The notes under the pieces are model-generated. The model made no database searches. It was not told where the DNA came from and was given only the letters and a program-made list of their open reading frames with translations. A stretch of 64,000 bases of DNA, from the NCBI GenBank assembly GCA_004028775.1, contig RXGA01000002.1, forward strand, positions 62,001 through 126,000, written 5' to 3'. This document shows, in pieces, positions 60,417 to 64,000 of this stretch. The DNA comes from Candidatus Methanosuratincola subterraneus (lineage in GTDB: Archaea; Thermoproteota; Methanomethylicia; Methanomethylicales; Methanomethylicaceae). Positions within the stretch are counted from its first letter, which is position 1. Each line of letters opens with the position of its first letter. The position numbers and the translations under genes were made by a program.

Positions 60417-62150
60417 ATGGTTACAATCTGGGATCTTTTGGGCAGTAGACTAATGCCAGAGCACGCAGGCACAGGAGGTGGCGCTCTCAGTGCGCACCTC
60501 ATAGTGACTGGGGCATGGGCATCCTCCAGGGCGCTGAGGGCCGCGATCAGGAGCCTCAGGTCGCTCCTTTTATCGTTCTCCAAGGTCCAGGAGGCAGTCA
60601 GGGTGGCGGCCACTGGAGGTGCGACGATTGCGAGGGTCTATGCGCCCTATGCTGGCGGTTTGCTTTGGTCTCGTCAAAAGGGCGGGTCCATAGCAGGATC
60701 TGGTGCAACAGCACCAAAAAAGGGGAGAGTGCCATCCCCGAGGCGGGGAACGGCGCCGCTCACAGTGATCCTGAGCCTCTCAGCCGCAGTGGGCGTCGCA
60801 AAGGCCGCTGGTGCGTACTCCGGCGCGATCTCCAAGCACATGCCCCCCGCTTTTGCGCCACACCAGGGTGAAACATCCGTAATTCCCACGGCGGTTGAGG
60901 GGGAGGGATCGGAGCCCGGGGAGGAGGAAAGCGGGGGCGCTTACATGCCAGCCCCGTCAGCACGGACAGTGATCGGGGAAGAGTCTGCTCGAGCCGCAGG
61001 CATAACCATGCCCGAAAAGGAAGCCGGAAAGGGTGTTGGGAGGAAGGTTCACCAGATCCCAGGTCTCAGCGGTGTGGCTCTTTCATCCAGCTTCATGGCA
61101 ACCGCGGCGGTGCTCGGCGCACAGGCAAAAGCTGCGCTCTCAGGCGCCGCAGGGAGCGCGTTCCGCGGATGGGCACCACGAGCCCTGCCTCTCGAATGGA
61201 AGGCAGCCGGCGGCGCACTAGCCGGCACTTCGGAGCCAGCAAGAGCCCCCTCCCTGCCAGCAGGCGTCCATTCACCTCCCGGAACCGGGCTCCCGGGTCC
61301 CCTGCCGATGGGCGAAGCAAGGGGGGGCATGGCAAGCATTGCGGAAGGGGCAGCGACCACGGGAACGGGCATCAGGATGCCGGCAGTGGTTGAGTTGACC
61401 AAGAAGCAGCTTCCTCGAGCTCCGACACTGACTGGAACCACAGAGATCAGTGGTAGAGGGATGGTGCCGCCTGAAGCAGGCGGGATGGCACCAGCGAGAT
61501 ACCCAGAGGCGGAAGGCGCGCCAATAGGGCACGGATTGGAAGGGTTCAAGTTCCAGCATGGGACCGGGTCAGGGGGGGCGGCATTTCTGCCTCTTGCTGC
61601 CGCGATTGGGAGGACGGAGTTCCGCAAGGCGGCAGGCATCTGGAAGCCCATATTCGGGGCAGTTTCCCCAGCGCTATTTGCGCTTTCGGTACCAACAATG
61701 GCACTCGGGCTGCCCGGCAGGAAAAGAATGCTGCCCCCTACAGCCCAAGCGGTTCCCAGCAGGCAGGTTGCTGACGGACAGGTTGCAACCGCGGGAGTGA
61801 CTTCCGTTAGCCCCTTGCTTGGGAGCGGGTTGCTAGGCCAATGGAAGCGGGTGCCTCTTGCTGCGCTCAACCTGGCTGCCATGGCTGAGGAGGTCAGGTC
61901 CAGCATAATCGCTCCGCAGTTGGCCATCCCCCATGGTGAAGAGGCGAGATCAGGCATTGATGGGGGGCACGAGGCAGCGGCGGAGAGGCTCCCGGTTCCG
62001 GCGGAGCTCGAGGAGCCCCAAGTATACCCGATGCAAAGGGAATTGAGAGTCAACGTCACAGTCGAGGGCGACGAGGACCTCTTGGAGCTGCAGAGGAAGA
62101 TCTCGAGGATAATCGAGGATGAGATGCGGAGGCACTACGGTGAGGGATGA
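60417..62150 (+). CDS. Tape measure-position protein
   Basis: A 577-residue protein at the position of P2 gpT. It is Ala/Gly/Pro-rich (for example APHQGETSVIPTAVEGEGSEPGEEESGG) with hydrophobic segments near 110-140 and 220-250, and ends in a helical, charged tail QRKISRIIEDEMRRHY. It lacks the long coiled coil typical of tape measures; if it is one, at about 1.5 angstroms per residue it would set a tail near 85 nm. The frame overlaps the next by ATGA. Identification relies on synteny. Confidence 0.6.
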   Translation: MVTIWDLLGSRLMPEHAGTGGGALSAHLIVTGAWASSRALRAAIRSLRSLLLSFSKVQEAVRVAATGGATIARVYAPYAGGLLWSRQKGGSIAGSGATAPKKGRVPSPRRGTAPLTVILSLSAAVGVAKAAGAYSGAISKHMPPAFAPHQGETSVIPTAVEGEGSEPGEEESGGAYMPAPSARTVIGEESARAAGITMPEKEAGKGVGRKVHQIPGLSGVALSSSFMATAAVLGAQAKAALSGAAGSAFRGWAPRALPLEWKAAGGALAGTSEPARAPSLPAGVHSPPGTGLPGPLPMGEARGGMASIAEGAATTGTGIRMPAVVELTKKQLPRAPTLTGTTEISGRGMVPPEAGGMAPARYPEAEGAPIGHGLEGFKFQHGTGSGGAAFLPLAAAIGRTEFRKAAGIWKPIFGAVSPALFALSVPTMALGLPGRKRMLPPTAQAVPSRQVADGQVATAGVTSVSPLLGSGLLGQWKRVPLAALNLAAMAEEVRSSIIAPQLAIPHGEEARSGIDGGHEAAAERLPVPAELEEPQVYPMQRELRVNVTVEGDEDLLELQRKISRIIEDEMRRHYGEG

Positions 62151-63154
62151 GCATGTATATCAAGCTTGACGACATTGACCTGATAAAGCGCGTTGACGAG
62201 GAGGGCGCCACCGTCGAGATAAGGAGCGTCCACGAGGTCCAGGTCTCGGCAAGGAGAAAGGTGGTCGAGCTCCCAGTGCCTGGATCTCAATCGAACATCT
62301 TCCAAGACATGGGGAGGGATCCCCGGCGTGTGAGGCTAGAGGGGAGGCTGATTGGCAAGGCAGCCTTTGATACGCTGAAGACGATCAGGACCAAGTTCAA
62401 CTCAGGCGATCTAATCCCGTTCTCCTCTGACATCTGGGCCATCGAGGACATCACAACGGTCATATTCGAGGGGTTCTCGGTGGGGGTCCACGACGGGATT
62501 CCATTGGAGATCAGCTATACGATGCTTCTAAGGGAGGCGAAGCCGCCCCCAGAGGAAGGTGCAGGTGAGAAAGGTGCACCGAGCCAGAAGGGGGAAGCGG
62601 AAAAGGAAGTAGAGGAGAAGACGAAGGAGATCACGAAGGAGAAAGAAGGCGGCAAGGAAGAGGGCAAAGGGGAGGAGAAGGGGGAGGGAAAGGAGGAGGG
62701 AAAAGCGGAGAAGCCCAAGGAAAAGGAAGGGGCTCCGGAAGGGAAAGGAGAACTGGATAAGGGGGCCGCCGAAGGGACGCCGAAGGGTGAGGGGGAAGCA
62801 GGAATAAAGAGCGAGAAAGAGGGCGGCAGGAAGGCTGATCAGGACAAGGAGGGAGCGATGAAAGGGGAGGGGGGCAAAGGGCCAGGAGAAAAAGAGGAGG
62901 AAAAGGGACGGGGGAAGGAAAAGGAATCGGGCGAGACCAAGGATGAGGGAGGCGCCTCGGAGGGAGGAGGGCTGGATGAGGAAAAAGGAGCAGAGAAGTC
63001 CAGACCAGCGAAGAGTGAAGAGAAGTACGCTGAGGGCAAGGAAGGCGATGCCGCAGCTGCCGAGGATGGCGGGATCAAGGGCGGGCTCTTCGATCCAGTT
63101 TCCCAGGACGCCCCTAGAGAGGGACCGAAAAAAGCCTCTGAGAAGGGCAAGTAG
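62147..63154 (+). CDS. gpU-like tail/baseplate protein with charged low-complexity tail
   Basis: A 335-residue protein. Residues 1-130 resemble P2 gpU/DNA-circulation-type tail proteins: YIKLDDIDLIKRV, VHEVQVSARRKVVELPVPGSQSNIFQDMG and FNSGDLIPFSSDIWAIEDITTVIFEGFSV. From about residue 131 to 335 the sequence turns into Glu/Lys/Gly repeats such as KEEGKGEEKGEGKEEGKAEK, ending with a normal DPVSQDAPREGPKKASEKGK. Tail lengths of over 200 charged residues are unknown to me for gpU. Overlaps the preceding stop by four bases. Confidence 0.7.
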   Translation: MSMYIKLDDIDLIKRVDEEGATVEIRSVHEVQVSARRKVVELPVPGSQSNIFQDMGRDPRRVRLEGRLIGKAAFDTLKTIRTKFNSGDLIPFSSDIWAIEDITTVIFEGFSVGVHDGIPLEISYTMLLREAKPPPEEGAGEKGAPSQKGEAEKEVEEKTKEITKEKEGGKEEGKGEEKGEGKEEGKAEKPKEKEGAPEGKGELDKGAAEGTPKGEGEAGIKSEKEGGRKADQDKEGAMKGEGGKGPGEKEEEKGRGKEKESGETKDEGGASEGGGLDEEKGAEKSRPAKSEEKYAEGKEGDAAAAEDGGIKGGLFDPVSQDAPREGPKKASEKGK

Positions 63155-63180
63155 GATGATCAACATATGGCGGGAGTTCG

Positions 63181-64000
63181 ATGAAGCACCCTGAATTCGA
63201 GTTGAGGATAGGGGACAAGGTGTTCAGCACGGGTGACGGCGTAAGCTTCATCATGTCAACCTGCGGGATGGGGCTCCCCGTGGACGGGATAACTGCGGTC
63301 ATAAGCAAGGAATCATCGTACAGATTCAAGCCCTTGGAAGAGGCGGAGCTCAAGCTCGGTTATGACGGGTCGTTGGAGAAGATCATGGTCGGGAATCTTG
63401 CAAGGGCAGAGGTGAGGCTCAATTCTGTGTTGATCTCGATCGACGGGATCGGTTCGAAGCTGCTCAGGAAGAGGTCAAACATGGTTTTCATGAGCCGCAC
63501 CTCAGGAGAGATCGTGGTTGCCCTCGCGCAAGAGGCTGGCGTTGACGTGGAGGAGTTCGAGAATGGGATCAATTACCCGTACTACGCCATCGATGATCGC
63601 TCGAACCTGCTCGAGCACATTGTCAGGCTGGGCAAGATTTGCGGCGCGGACGCCTTTTTTGACAAGGACGGGAAGCTCATATTCAGGAGGGCTGGAGGGG
63701 GAAAGGAGCACAGGCTCTCGTACGGGAAGGATCTCCTGGAGGTCTGGGCAATCAGGAAGGGGCCTCCATACGACGGTGTGGCGGTCTTCGGGGAGAGCCC
63801 TGTCGGCTCTAAGGGGGCAGATACCTACCACTGGGCTGCAAAAGAGGAGCTCAAGTTCACGAAGGGCGGTGAGAGGGCGCTGGCTATGGCAGAGGCGTCG
63901 CTCAAGAGCAGCGAAAGTGCGGAAAAGGCAGGAGAGGCTCTGCTCGAGGCATCGAAATACACTTTGATGCTTAACTTGAAGTCGGAGGGGAAGCCGGGCA
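63181..64000 (+). CDS. gpD-like baseplate hub protein, cut by window end
   Basis: Starts at ATG 63181 and continues past 64000 (at least 273 residues). FELRIGDKVFSTGDGVSF, VRLNSVLISIDGIGSKLLRKRSN, INYPYYAIDDRSNLLEHIVRLGKICGADAFFDKDGKLIFR near residue 120 and AIRKGPPYDGVAVFGESPVGSKG match the phage late-control D/gp27 hub domain pattern. P2 order predicts more baseplate genes beyond the window. Spike and tail-fibre genes are not in view. Confidence 0.82.
   Translation, partial: MKHPEFELRIGDKVFSTGDGVSFIMSTCGMGLPVDGITAVISKESSYRFKPLEEAELKLGYDGSLEKIMVGNLARAEVRLNSVLISIDGIGSKLLRKRSNMVFMSRTSGEIVVALAQEAGVDVEEFENGINYPYYAIDDRSNLLEHIVRLGKICGADAFFDKDGKLIFRRAGGGKEHRLSYGKDLLEVWAIRKGPPYDGVAVFGESPVGSKGADTYHWAAKEELKFTKGGERALAMAEASLKSSESAEKAGEALLEASKYTLMLNLKSEGKPG

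Noticed and set aside
1-64000. tRNA, rRNA and CRISPR arrays
   Set aside because: No T-loop GTTCRAATC with matching acceptor stem, no rRNA-like conserved blocks, and no regular repeat-spacer series were found by reading.

Overview
The window is archaeal chromosome. The evidence is TATA/BRE-type promoters (several at leaderless spacing), many GTG/TTG starts, and archaeal gene families: DUF211, TrmB, RNase J-type beta-CASP nuclease, archaeal PF01637-type ATPase, archaeosine-pathway genes, and COG1361 S-layer-like protein with an ABC exporter. Rubrerythrin, rubredoxin, a flavodiiron protein, a Na+-decarboxylase pump and a B12-domain protein indicate an anaerobe. I suspect a TACK-type lineage such as Methanomethylicia, but no marker in the window proves it. 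Most of the window is GC-rich with dense codon-biased genes; 27.0-34.1 kb is strikingly AT-rich.

Layout. 1-9.7 kb: aminotransferase (cut by the left edge), a D12 DNA-adenine methylase, a queT-queC operon behind a structured leader, a VIT/CCC1-like transporter, DUF211, a B12-domain protein overlapping an M29 aminopeptidase, a PfpI protein, an MFS transporter, rubredoxin and rubrerythrin. 9.7-25.3 kb: LEA14-like protein, Nnr, flavodiiron protein, citramalate-synthase family enzyme, a COG1361 protein with ABC-2 exporter and divergent TrmB regulator, ArsB/NhaD-like transporter, UspA, a second MFS transporter and a fasciclin protein. 25.6-27.0 kb: RNase J-like nuclease whose last codons already have the AT-rich composition of the next region.

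27.0-33.9 kb: AT-rich island with a tight operon: NurA-like nuclease, HerA ATPase, 49-aa protein, SMC/Rad50-like ATPase and a 306-aa unknown, followed by a convergent D12 adenine methylase. This looks like a DNA-targeting defence or DNA-processing module and is the best candidate for an undescribed system. 34-44 kb: gene debris, two secreted surface proteins, an ATPase behind two tandem palindromes, a stand-alone LigD-type primase-polymerase, a third MFS transporter, a LigD-type 3'-phosphoesterase, and a class II photolyase. The last genes form a scattered DNA-repair group without Ku in view.

44-57.8 kb: flavodoxin, PadR-regulated ABC exporter with a 19-bp palindromic operator, BASS transporter-DGC-DUF169 group, nitroreductase, a frameshifted SOUL protein, DUF523/DUF1722, a 2Fe-2S protein, NfeD, Na+-decarboxylase beta/biotin-carrier/small membrane subunits, DsrE-like protein and a YhfC-like membrane protein. 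58.0 kb to the end: a P2-order contractile-tail operon (sheath, tube, two overlapping tail-assembly chaperone frames across an A9 run, tape measure, gpU-like protein with a long charged tail, gpD-like hub running off the edge). It has host-like composition, so a domesticated contractile injection system or tailocin is as plausible as a provirus.

Several genes have no ATG/GTG/TTG where conserved or signal-like N-termini require a start, but have ATT or CTG there, in three cases after a good Shine-Dalgarno sequence.
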